The position numbers and the translations under genes are program-made. A stretch of DNA of 64,000 nt from positions 44,797,700 through 44,861,699 of the forward strand of contig CM050648.1 of the NCBI GenBank assembly GCA_027574665.1. Reading direction: 5' to 3'. Under the pieces are notes generated by a model. It was given only the letters and a program-made list of their open reading frames with translations. It did no database searches and was not told the origin of the DNA. This DNA is from Rhynochetos jubatus (Eukaryota > Chordata > Aves > Eurypygiformes > Rhynochetidae). Below, piece by piece: positions 50,384 through 62,515 of this stretch (its first letter is position 1; each line of letters starts with the position of its first letter).

Positions 50384-50408
50384 AAAAAAAAAAAAAAAAA
50401 AAAAAAAA
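50384..50408 (+). repeat. 25-base poly-A run
   Basis: The longest homopolymer in the window. The sequence before it is unique-looking, without an AATAAA signal at the usual distance and without a recognisable gene. Confidence 0.9.
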
Positions 50409-53400
50409 TTGTATCTGGGAGCTGGAGACAGAATTACCAACTACATTCTGGTACTCTTGCGGGCTCCAAGGAGAGAGTGTTTTTTGCAAACATTAATGAA
50501 CATTAATGGAAACTGAAACAGAGTTTCAGAAAGCACAATAATTCGTGTAGTTTTCCTTTAGCGGTCCTGGGGAAAATGGCATGAAATTATTCATGTACAT
50601 TTGTAGCAATTACAATGCCATAAAAAAAGTGCTTTTTTCTAGCAGTAGTGTTTGCCAGCTTCTGGGTTGTAAAACACACATTTGAATCTGTAAATTGAAT
50701 ATCTGATAGTGGAAAGAAGCGTTGCAAGTGGATATTACCACGTTTAATTGATTGATCAAGGCAAGTATTTATGAGTGTCAAACTTTCCTTTTAGGAAGGA
50801 TCATGGATACGAATTGTGCTACTTACTGTGTTCACTTATGGTGGCTCAACTTGAGTGAGTAGAGGTGTTCTCAAGAGGTCTTGCTGTAAGAGGCTTTTGT
50901 GATTACTCCATTTCATTTCAGAATCTGTCATCAGTTCATGTTTCAGGATCAGATATAAGAAGTCCATCAGACAGTTTCTGGTGTGAAAAGATCATCTCTG
51001 CCACTAAATATTTCAGTAACCCTTCCACTGAAGGTTAGGAGAAATGTGCCTATAACTTTTATCAGAGTGGTTCTTTTATTGATGTTTCTCTCCCTTGCAG
51101 TATTTCAGAAAGTATTATCCAGTGAAGAGCTGACCTTTCACAGGGTTACATTCACCAGTAATATATGCATGCATGCGTGTTTCAGGTCTTTAACCATGTA
51201 TTTTAAGTTGCTAGGCATAATCACATTTCCATTGAGCTGCTGAGTGATGATGGGTAGGCATACTGGATCAATGTATTCTAATGCACAGAGATAATGTAAA
51301 TAGTACAAGGGATTTCTCCTGCCGTACAGCTTCCTTGTCAGTTAGTGTTGCTGTTAACAAAAAATGCAGCTTCAGAAGTAGTTTATATAATGATATATGA
51401 ACTGCATTTTTATTTCAGTACTATATATTTAAACCCAAAGTGCTTAATTAGGTACAGATTTCTCTTAAAAACGCAAAGAACTATCAGCAAATATATTAAA
51501 AGAACAAGAATTTCCTAAAGGGTTTTCCTCATGATGTTTGATGAAATTTATACCCTCATGAGATGCAGGACAGTGATCAAAGATCCATGTTGAGAGTTTT
51601 ATTCTGCTGAGTTTTCTATTTAACATAGCTGCCTGTAGTGATTTAAATAAAATTTGAACACCTATATCTTCTCTCTTGTGAAATCTTAGACTGCTTTCCT
51701 TGCGTTCATGTCTTTTGCCCACATCGTTTTAGTTCAGAATGCAATGCAAAATCAATTTTCCCAGTCCACAACATCTCTGACTATGTCAGTTCTTTTGCCT
51801 TACCCCCACTGACTTTTTCCTTCTCTACTACATTACTGTTGGTCACTCGCCATCCTCAGTGTATGCCCTGTTTCATCCAATCTCTCTCAGTTATAGTTGT
51901 GATGTTAACTCCCACTCTGCTTACCGTGTTTGCCAAACCTAATTGCTCATTTGTTAATTTTCAAACAAGCATTCTCCTGCTTTCTCCCTGGCTGCCTCTG
52001 GTTTGGGAAGAATTCTTTGCAGACCTCAACTACACAAAAACATTGTCAGCTTGCAGAGTCGGCTTAAAACTGTTCTCCTCCTATGAGGCCTTTGAAAACT
52101 CAGGAGCATAAACTAACATCAATTGTCACACTACATTTAACCTGGTCCTTATTTTTAAAGACTTTTCTAAACAAAACAAAAAAAAATTTAGAGGACTTCA
52201 GATTAAATGTTGATGAGAAATGTTTAAGTTATTAAACAATAGGTTCCTAGCAATGATGTCAATTCATAAAATAAATGTCAATAATAATATTCAAGTTTTT
52301 CAGTAACAAGTGCTATGAATGTAAGAACCAGACCTTTTGCATGCCTGCTGTTTTCTATTTCTTGCTCTTCACAACAGTAGAAACTATTACATCAAAAATT
52401 TAAGCAGTTGTTTAGAAACAAAGTAGTACTGGGTAAACAATGTATTTGCTTTGTAACTAATTGGGAAACTGTTATTTATATCCTCAGTTCATTGTTGCTA
52501 GGCATGGAAAGATAAAAGCAGAAAAGTATATTAGCTTTGGTTTATGCACTATCCTTTCATTCTGGAAGCCTAGAATCATGAACAAATACATCCAGAAAGA
52601 TGTTTAATATCCACAGAGTCTGAGTAACTATGAGACCTCAACAGCAATTGTAGAGAAGTAAAAAACCTTGACGAATGTTATTTAGAACAAGACTCATACA
52701 AAAGAGTAATAGAACACATTTTAAACCACTTTGGGATGAGTCTTTGTGTGACCAATACTAAAAAAATATTTTCTGTGAATTCAGACTTGCTTCCAAGCTT
52801 ACAGTTAAAGCAGTACAAAGACTTCAAAACTTTCTTTGAATTCAGCACAGAGTAAGGATGTGTAGAAAAAACGTTTCATATTTCTGTTTTGTAAGTGAAA
52901 GTGTGCCCAATAACATTTTGCCAAAGGTATTATGATTAACACAGTAATTTTAAGACCCTATCATTTTTCTCATAGCTATTATAAAAATTAATTAAGCACA
53001 CAATCTTTAACTTGCAAGAAGAAAACATCATGTCAACAGGAGTGAGAGACAATATCATGACATAGATAAGCCTTTATTGGTAAATCTAATGAGCAATACA
53101 CAGGCATGTCGTAAAGTCATAACATTGTTACAAGGATGCCCTATGGGTATTTTTTTATATTTAGAATACAAACATATATATGTGCACACATATGTAACAG
53201 AGAGCTTATAGAGCTACCTTTCTTTTGTATGTGTGTTACCAGTTTGTTAAAACCACCTCCTAATTTTAAAATTATTTGGGGTCTTAATGGCCTCTTCTGC
53301 TTTGTGGGGTTTCTCTACCCTGTAGTGCATATTTATGCCATTTCACGGCATTTTTTTCTTAAATGAGCCTTTAGGTGCACAATGTCTTTTTACCTATTAC

Positions 53401-54330
53401 AGTGCAAAAGTATTTAAGTCCCTTAAAATAAAGAGCTAATAAAAAACATTTCAGGCACAGACAGCATAAACATTAACAGGTACAGATTTCAGAGAGGATG
53501 TTAAAATAAAAATTTGAAAAAGCTTTTTACATGCACCATATGTTTTCTAGGTATTTTTATTGTTGGTTGGTTTTGACTGCAAAACTATTTTTGTTAGGAA
53601 GTAATAAAATACTGCATTCAATAATATGAGAAAGAGAACATTTGAGATACCACAGACTTTGCAGTGATGGTTTTCCTGTTATTTCCTGTGTAGCACATAT
53701 TAAGTAGTGATTCAGGCAATAACCTAGACTTCTGTCTAGGTGTTGCCAGTAACCATCACCTGCTTCAGTGTAAGAAATTTAGAGAAGAATGTATCTTGTT
53801 AATTGTACAATTAATTAAGCAGAACAAGTACCTTACTGGCCATAAGTAATCATTCTTTTATTTGACACTAGTTCAGCTTTAATTGTCCGTATCATCAGCT
53901 TACTCTAACAAAGACACATATGTTATTTATGCTAGCTCCATTACCACTGAAATCCAGAAAGTGAGACTTTACACTGACATTAATAATACCAGGAATGATA
54001 CAACTTCTCCACTGGTATCAACAGAATCTCATTACTGCTGCTAGACAGAGAGAAACGAGAGGAGAAGTGAGACTAAATTTGCCAAATATTATTGGAGTTA
54101 CATCACATAATATTGAATCTAAAGTGCTTGTACTGTGAAACCTATAAAAGCCTTTAACAACAAAACAATCAAAGAATTATTTTTTTCCAAGACATGGAAT
54201 AATCCACATCCCCTTCCCTGGAAACCACAGAAGGTTTTAGTAAGTTGTAGGTCCTCCTCACTTTGGAGAGATACAGCCTAATTATACTCATGAGAGAGAG
54301 AATCCAAACCGAAGAAAAGACTAGATCAAA

Positions 54331-54680
54331 TTCATAGAAGACCGGCTTTCTTGTACATGCCCACCCTCCCTGGGGCTCTCTCCACCCTGCACAGGTCCCA
54401 GCACCCCACTGCAGCCCCCAGGACTGCCAGTCCCTGTCCCAGTGATGTTGCAGAAGCGCTGTTCTCCAGCTCCCCACAGTCCTGCCCTGCCCAGCCATGG
54501 GCCCCGCCAAACTGGCCCAAGTCTTGGCCCAACTTCATGCCATCCCCAAGGAGGTGCCCAGTGCCTGAGGCTGACCCCCATTACCACCCCCCGTCCTCCA
54601 GCTGCCCTGCTTCTGGATGAGCTGTTACATTGCTGAGCTCTTGACTCCCCATCCCGTAGGGAGCCAGTGGCCCTTAACAT
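54331..54680. other. G+C-rich block in A+T-rich surroundings, unidentified
   Basis: This block is strongly C-rich on the plus strand, with few CpG pairs, and is open in several frames on both strands (for example plus 54351-54620 and 54617-54967, minus 54321-54680). Openness in many frames at once is expected from G+C richness and is not evidence of a gene. I recognise no domain. It could be part of a decayed exon, a retroposed fragment or an unrecognised repeat. Confidence 0.35.
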
Positions 54681-57600
54681 GCTCTGATGGTAACTTCAGT
54701 CTTCTGTGTCGTTCTGGAAGAAAATACAGTCTGGAAGATAAACACTCCACAATGATTGTGAATAGAGATACAGCGATGTTGCAAATAGAACAGGAAGCCA
54801 TGACTATATATGAGCAGTTATACCTCCATTACGTGCCTTTTTTCCTCTTCATGGTGCGAATTTTCCTCAGCCCCACAGATGTTAACAAGCAGGGCCCAGA
54901 CACAGTTCTAAGGATAGGTTCCTCTCAGGTACTGTTGTCTCTTCAGAGACCAAGGCTCATTTTATGAGAAGGAACACAAAAATACCAAATATACTCATTT
55001 TAAGTAACAAAGTAGATAAATAATTCTTTGTTGTTTCATCACAATTCAGCAATTCATTGTAGAACCTGTGGTTCCCTTCAGCCACGATCACTACACTGGA
55101 CGTAGAAACTACTTCAGGTACACTAGGAACTGAAGACGAGAAAAGACTAACCATAGGGGGTTTTGTTGTTACAGGTACCCACATTACTTTTTCTGCATTA
55201 CTTAATGCTGATTAACTCAGATTATATTTCCTACTGAAAATAAGACACACATGAAGTTGGCAGTTATTTCAAAGCTGGTGAGTGTTGGGAGCCAGCAGTT
55301 CTCTGCATAAGTCCCTAGAAAGAGGCAAGAAAAGAGAATTTCTGGAAATTTTTGTTCTTCAATAACTTCCTGATGCTTTGCCTAAAAGCAAGGATATTTT
55401 TCCAGGGCAATGAAATACACAAATAGTCTGTGATCCAACAAATTCCAGAAATAGGTAAGGTATTACCTGACAATTACAAGCTTAAAGTTTAGCAGTAAGT
55501 TACATTTCCAATGAACAAGCATTGCTTTGTTATAATCGGAAAAATGTGAACTCTGATAGCTCTTCTGTGACTATGCTGTCATTTTAGAAGTCATGATGAA
55601 ACTTAAAACATATGTTTTCAAAATGATTTTTATATTTAGGAAATAAAGTCATTTAGGTCCTTTTGGAAAGTGTAATATTGCAATGGATACAGTGCAACAG
55701 CGCACACTGCAAACTGTAATAAGATGGCAACTGAAAGAATTGCCCCTATGGCTACTCCTGTAAATTGGTCAGTAGTCTATTAAAAACAATGTCATGAATT
55801 GCCAAAGAAAAAAATTAGTCTTTTCTGAGCTTCTCAGTACCTGCAGCATCTTTAAGAATTTTTTTTCATAAAGGATGCAAATCACCAAGTCGAGAGGAAA
55901 ACAGAACTTGGCAGCCAGTAAGAGAGTAACCCTTATATTCCCACCTGCCAGCTCAGGTACAATACTCTTCTCCAATCTCACAATGATGAGAGAGATAAAG
56001 GGAGATTCAAACCTTTTGACAAGAAATTGCTGGGGAGAACAAGGATTAAGAAATGCTGTCAGAAATAAAACACCAGGAAATCCATCCAGACCAGGGTAAA
56101 GGAAAACAAGCCATAGATAGGAGCTTGTGAAAAACATCACCTTAAGGAAGACAGCACACAGCCCAGATGGCCAGAGTATTCCACTTACTCTCTTCAGGAG
56201 AAAGCAGTTTGCCATGTGATGACTAGGGAAACAAAGTCAAACTGGAGCCAACTTTCTTACAGCCCCAGAGCCAACAATGAACACAGCTAACAAAAATCCA
56301 GCATAAAAATGCTGCTGAATCCTCAAAGCCCTCAGAGTTTCCATCCATTGTTGCAATACTTGCCATAAACAGCATAGAAAAATAAATACTGCAAGAGAGA
56401 GACTGCAAGAATAGAAGGGCTACTGAAGCATATTATTGTCATATCTTTCCAGTACCAAGGAATGGAGGATGCTAAGGATTCTTGTTGGAGAGTTCCCATG
56501 GATAACTGATAGACAGTTAATAGATAGCTTACAACAAGTCTTACCCTAAGTATATGAAAACAAACCACTTAGAACATTGGAACTTAAATACTATTTTGTA
56601 CTGTGGTAGAAAATTGCACAGTGCTATATTAAAAAAATAATCATCAAGGAGTGGAATAGAGGATACAGCTTCTGTTTCTTGGAGGCTGACATAAGAGACA
56701 TGTATTGTGATTCACGGAGTGACAGTCTCCAATCAACTGCTATTCAAGCAAATTATGTATATGAAGTAGAAGCAGAACAGGGAGGTGTTTGAAAAAACAA
56801 ACCATGGACAATATCCCTGCTAATGAAATAATACAGGTGCAAACTAGCAGCCGTTTGAAAACCCATGTTGTGGTCTTGTTTCTGAATCCTTCCTGGTTCA
56901 GCTCTGTATGTTCAGGAACAGCTTAGGAAATTACAGATTGGTGAATAGAAGGTAATTTCCATGTTGGTTTCTAAAAGTGTTATTTAAAAATGTAATGAAA
57001 CAGTCTCACAGCACTGTCACTACGACCTATTCTCAAGAAGCTTCCTGCACAGAAATTTTGCCTACAGAAGTATCTTTATTTCCTGTTACATACCCACAGT
57101 TACCAAACTTTTATAAAGCCTACAGTAGAGACAGTTTCTTTAAATTTAAAGATTAAATATTTATTTAAATATATTACTGTTTACATCTATCTTTACATAC
57201 ATACTTATAGATTCATTTTTATGTAAATTACATTTCATTTATGCATTATATTAATAATAACAAAATATGGATATTTAATTTTGAAGTATTTAAAAAATGA
57301 TAAATCTTTGTAAACACTGATATTTGTAGCATGATATAGATCTGAAAAAATTACTGAGAATTTTTATAAACATGTGTGCATACATGTATTTAATGATGAG
57401 GTTCTTGAATCAATATTCAGGTTCTTTTGTGAATAGGATTTTAATTGTCCAAGCTTTTAAACAGACAGGTTTGTTTGTACACGTAATAGTTGGAAACTAA
57501 AATCTCAGAAATAATGAAAAATCAAGACCTGATTTCCCTCTAATAGGATAGCAGAAAATAACTTTTTTTCTTTTACACCATTTATAGAAACTCTTGGACT

Positions 57601-60228
57601 TGTTTTTTTCATATAACTGAATACCTAAGAGCAAAAAATTTCCATCATGTTATGCTGAATAACAGTACTTATACATTATTTGGCAATGATTTAAATGTGG
57701 GTTTCTGGTATGTGCAAATAACAATGCTGAATACAAATAAGAAATAAAACAGTGATTTGCAAAGTTGTAATAGGTGAAAGACATGGAATGCATGTAAGAA
57801 ACCAAGAAGTAATTTGGCCATTACAATAGAATGCGTTCTGGTCAGAATATTTTTAAATAAAGACCTCCTTGAAAACGGCATATGAAAGGCATCAATGGCA
57901 TTAACCACAACAGAGAGGTCTGGGGCATAATCAACAGCAAAATAATTGTATAAGAGGCTATCAGAACCGATATTAAAGGAACACAGTACATGGTATATTA
58001 AACAAGGAGCAGAATCACGGCAGTAACTACTAAAGCCAAATGACATTGCAAAGAGAATGAAAGGGAAAACAGACTAGAAGCTTTATAGAGTAATCCCTCA
58101 TGTGCAGGCCAAAGTTACATAAATTAAACAAAACCAGAAACACCTTATCTTCTGCTGTTCCAACATCATTTTCCTTCTGCTAATACATGAAAATTTACCA
58201 TCTTGGAACGTTCAATAACTACATAAATACTGTAATTACTTTTTTCAGTTCTTGAAGAAAATCATGTTGGAATGAAGAGAGTGTCTTAAGGAAAAAATTC
58301 TTTCATTCTCTAAATTCAAGAATATTCTTTTCATACTGGATACAAGGAAAGACAGAAATAACCAATGATGACTTGCAATGTAAACGTTAATGACAATGAA
58401 TGTTTGTACATGAGGTTTAGTTGTGTAGGCAACCAAAAAACTCAGTTTCTGATTTGACAGCAAACTGGAAGAAAGGATTTATTTTTTTCATTTTAGAAGA
58501 TACGTGCCTGTATGTATGTGTACGAGTATATATTATATTTGAAATAAAGTCTGAACACACCTTGCCTAAGCTCCAACACCTGCATTCCAGCAAGATGTCT
58601 GTATTCTTTCTAGTGTCAATGAACTGAAACGGGTATTGCTAGAAGGCACTTCATTTTATTTATACAGTAGTAATCCAGAAGACATTGTATGAATTATGCC
58701 TTATAAACACCTACTCCACTTACTATGGAGGGAATAGGCTAAGTGTTAACTTAGCACATTAACAGATGTAATTTAACAGACAAAAGCCACCCTTAGTTTG
58801 GTTTTGCAGTAGAGGCAAAATCTGGGACTTCAACAAAAAGGAAGAAACAAATCAGGAGGTTTTAAAGAGAGATTATATGAAATTATTTAATTTTCACAAT
58901 GGTACTCAGTTGCTAAGGGGGAATTGAGCAAGATGTCTCTCTCCTGGAGAGAAAACTGTATGTGACTTTCAGAGCAGCGAACACATTTTTCCTTTACTGC
59001 TTGATCAAATCAGCAAGTTAGACCATGTGACTATGCCATTTCCAGATGCAGAAACCAACACAGGGTATAAAACAGGGCAAGACCTGAGACTGAAATTGCA
59101 CACTGAGTTTCATGAAGATGATCATATTAAGAGAATGAAAAATGAATGTGTTACAGCTTGATTTGAATGCTTGGTGATTCTCACTACAATATTACCGTTT
59201 TACAGCAGGAGTTTTCCTATTGCATTAATTATCTCTGGATCCAATGTGAGGTGGACAAAATGCCTTAAGACGCAAATGTATTTCCTTTACCATATTTTTT
59301 TGTAATTATTTACATTCATTCCATTTTTGTCAGTCTTGTGGAATTTCAGGACTCCTTACTTGCTTTGGTAATTAATGTGAGGATGATATGCTCTCCCTGA
59401 GCCTATAATGATTTATAATCTATGGGCATATATAGCAATTAGAGTAAGACTTCACAGTCTCTAAGTCCTAATGTCAGGCTGCCAGTGGAGCAGACTCCTT
59501 CCAGGTTCTATTCACTCAAGAGAACTTGCTTTAAACAGTCAGTCTGACAGAATGTTTCTTAAAATGTAAATGCAGTAGTCTGAATTTCCATCTCCGATGT
59601 CTCATTTTTCAATTTTGCCAACATGTGGCTTATTTAATTTATAATTTTTAGCCTTTTCTCTTCTTTCATTTTCTGCATTATTAGAAGAAATAAAAAAACT
59701 TGTAGAAAGCCTCTCCACTGGAAAAAAAATCAGTTCAACAGCATTGGCTCATATATGACAGGAAGTATGCATTAATATTTGTTTGCAATTCTTGTATTTT
59801 GATACAAGATAAAGTAATTCAAAAGTTTTAGTCTGGCTTGCATCCTGTAACTTCTGTTTACAAAAAGTTAGAGATATCTTTGTAGTTGTATCACATCACC
59901 TTTTTAATGCTGACACCTCTATATTTATGCTAAACACTTTTTGCTGGCACAGTGCAAAAACTTGAACTGCAACAGCAACACACTTTTCTCCTTGCAATAA
60001 ATTTATGCTTTGACTTATTTTTTCATCTTATGGTTCAGGAACAATAACTAAGGAAAGTGAAAAATATAAAGAACAGCCTTACTTTTATAAGCTACACATT
60101 AATTTGTCTCACACCTTCTGTACAGTGGATTTCACATGTCACTATATTTTACAATAGCCACTTTGCCAGAAGATGACAAAGCTGCTCCTGGAGAGAACCA
60201 ACATTTTGTGGAAGTTCTATGAAGCCTC
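54681..60228. other. Long A+T-rich non-coding stretch
   Basis: No exon, RNA gene or mobile element recognised. 57120-57300 is especially A+T-rich and includes the self-complementary 'tttaaatttaaa'. The frames at 55769-56215 and 57669-58046 lack recognisable features. Confidence 0.58.
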
Positions 60229-60592
60229 TGTGCTAGTTTTGGATGAAATAGAGTTAATTTTCTTCAGAGTAGCTAGTATGAAGCTATGTTTTGGATTTGT
60301 GCTGAGGAGAGTGTCGATAACACTGATAGTTTAGTTGTTGCTAAGCAATGTTTACATTAAGCCAAGGACTTTTTCAGTTTTTCATACTGAACCTGTATTC
60401 CCAGCTTCTTGTCTACAGGATTGTTATTAGTAATAGTATTTTCATTACAAAGCAGCAGTAGTAGTACTGATTATTTATTTAATTTATTTTCAATTATTAA
60501 ACTGTACTTATCCTCCCCATCCCACTGGGCAAGAGGCAGAAGGAATGAGAAGCTGTGTGGTGCTTGGTTGCTGACTGGGGCTAAAGCATACC
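60229..60592 (+). mobile_element. Solo LTR with internal deletion
   Basis: Starts 'tgtgctagttttggatgaaa' with the 'agagttaattttc' block and the 'gttgttgctaagcaatg' block, then jumps near 60420 to a TAG-rich run, ATTAAA (60496-60501) and the terminal 'agctgtgtggtgcttggttg' block. It is about 365 bases long, against about 575-590 for the related copies at 23260 and 40818. The missing part is the end of U3, including the CRE-like site and the TATA box. It is therefore a promoterless derivative that keeps its polyadenylation signal. Confidence 0.87.
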
Positions 60593-61893
60593 ACCTCACA
60601 GATAAAAGGCAGAAGTTACTGGCACCACTCTTTTCTTTCTTCTTGGTAGCACATATAAAGGACCTACCTTGTATAAATAGCAAGAGACACCAGTAAATTC
60701 TGAAAGACCCTACAGCTGTCTACATATTTGCTCCTTGTGAAGAACGAAGAAACATGAGTGCAGTTACGTAAGACAGAAACCTTTAGCTTTATGTGTCAAA
60801 GACATTTTCACTCTATCTGAAGGGAGTATCTTCCCTAAAAATGAAGAAAGATCAGAAAGTAAAATGTTCATTGAGGAGAATCTCTAAAGCTTCAGTGGCA
60901 CTCACATAAACATCAGTCACTGCTGCCTCATTTTTAGAGGTTGCCTTTGCCTGCTCTAAACACTACCAGTCAATTAGAGACAAAAGGGAACATCAAAGGC
61001 TCTGCTTGCTGCAGTCTTTGTTATCACATACATCCCATTACGCTATCACGTCTTCTGCAAGGGCCATGGCTTCAAATGTATCTGAGACCATACGGTTACC
61101 AGAACTAATATGGAAAACAGAAAATTAGCTAAGAAAACTGCTCTTGTCAAAAGATTTTGAGAGGTAAATGTGATTTTGTGTAATGACAGAAAGGTAACAT
61201 CTGGAAATAAAAGTACTCCATCTCCCATCATATGTACATGGAGAGGAAAGAAGTGTTGTCTTTTAAGTAACAGTGGGGAAAAAAATGAACAAGTGAATAA
61301 CAGAAAATTTTGTTTGGAGATACAAGCTAAAACTGCTGTGAAAACAAGCCAGGAATTCTATTTATAACCCACTTATCTCCCAGCCTGGGAGGAGGAAAAT
61401 GAAGAATGTGGTAGCTTCCCTCTAGCACCTTGACACTATAAAAAGTGACATAACAAATTAATAGTATAAAAATACCTCTGCTCATAAAATAGCAACATTT
61501 GTACTGGTCTGTACCTTATAGCATTCAACAGACTGAAGAAAGAAAAGGAACTAAAGAGGAGGATGTCAGCCTCTTATGCTGCTAGTTTGAAAGGAAAAGT
61601 AATCATGATAATAGATCGTACCTTTGAGGTTACAGCATAGATGAAGGGTCAGGGCATGTGCACTGAGCTCTAACAAATATACTGAGTACTGATGTGTAAG
61701 TTCCTTGGTTTCTACCTTGTGGTCTTTCAACTCTTTATCAGGATATTTGAACTCCAAAGGGGATTGTGATCTAGATCAATGCCTGTCATCTGTCTTCTGA
61801 GATTCACAAACAAAAGGCGGAATAGAAGGTCACAGATATTGACAAGGTATGCATATTGATACTGACTGATTCATGAAAAAATAATTTAGAAGT
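60593..61893. other. A+T-rich non-coding stretch
   Basis: Unique-looking sequence between the deleted LTR and the nested CR1 copies. No gene or element recognised. Confidence 0.6.
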
Positions 61894-62515
61894 AGAATCA
61901 AAAAATCAGAGAATGGTTGAGGCTGGAAGGGTACTCTGGAGGTCATATTGTTCGAGCAGGGCTACCTAGCACCACTTGTCTGGGACCACGTTCAGTCAGC
62001 TTTTGAATATCTCCAAAGAGCTTCCACAACTTCTCTAGGAAATCTGTACCAGTGCTCCATCACCCTCACGCTAAAACAGCGGGTTTTGTTCATAGAATCA
62101 CAGAATGGTTTGGGTTGGAAGGGACCTTAAAGACCATCCAGTCCCAACCCCCTCTGCCATGGGCAGGGACACCCTCCACTAGACCAGGTTGCTCAAAGCC
62201 CCATCCAGCCTGGCCTTGAACACTGCCAGGGATGGGGCATCCACAGCTTCTCTGGGCAACAGAGAAGATATTCAGAGAGACCTTCCGGCTGCTCATTTTG
62301 TGCCCACTGCTTCTTTTCCTGTCACTGGACACCAGTGAAAAGACTCTGGCTGTGCCTTCTTTGCAACCTCTCTTCAGGTGACCCTTCTCTTTTTTAAGCT
62401 AAGCAATCCCAGCCCTCTCAGCCCTTCCTCATAGGAAGGATGCTCAAGTCCTTTAATTATCTTCATGGCCCGTTGCTGGATTCTTTCTGCTATAAGTAGC
62501 ATAGATGTCTTTTCT
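61894..62515 (-). mobile_element. Older CR1 LINE fragment, interrupted by a younger CR1
   Basis: Two blocks (61894-62089 and about 62262-62515) together follow the order of one minus-strand CR1 of a diverged subfamily. The first holds the 3' terminal repeats, 'ctggaggtcat', 'gcagggctacctagcacc' and 'gaatatctccaaagagcttc'. The second holds 'ttttgtgcccactgcttctt', 'cagccctctcagcccttcct' and 'catggcccgttgctggattc', corresponding to the end of ORF2. The blocks are more decayed than the insert between them. The coding remnant is broken. Each block was recognised separately; that they are one element is inferred from order and orientation. Confidence 0.85.
62090..62261 (-). mobile_element. Younger CR1 LINE 3' end nested in an older CR1
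   Basis: The plus strand begins 'tcatagaatcacagaatgg' and continues to 'cacagcttctctgggcaac', nearly identical to the corresponding parts of the copies at 4106 and 26736. About 170 bases remain after 5' truncation. It interrupts the older CR1 in the same orientation, near the older element's 'ttca' sequence. Any target-site duplication is weak. Confidence 0.92.

Larger units (their letters stand above)
47501..54330. other. Long A+T-rich non-coding stretch
   Basis: No gene recognised. It holds two long A runs (49927-49946 and 50384-50408), a 19-base tandem duplication (48501-48538) and a 10-base tandem duplication (50490-50509). Short frames such as 51839-52111 have no recognisable domain. 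Confidence 0.58.

Noticed and set aside
55769-56215. 148-codon minus-strand open frame
   Set aside because: Hydrophobic chance frame; no homology recognised and an overlapping frame exists on the other strand.
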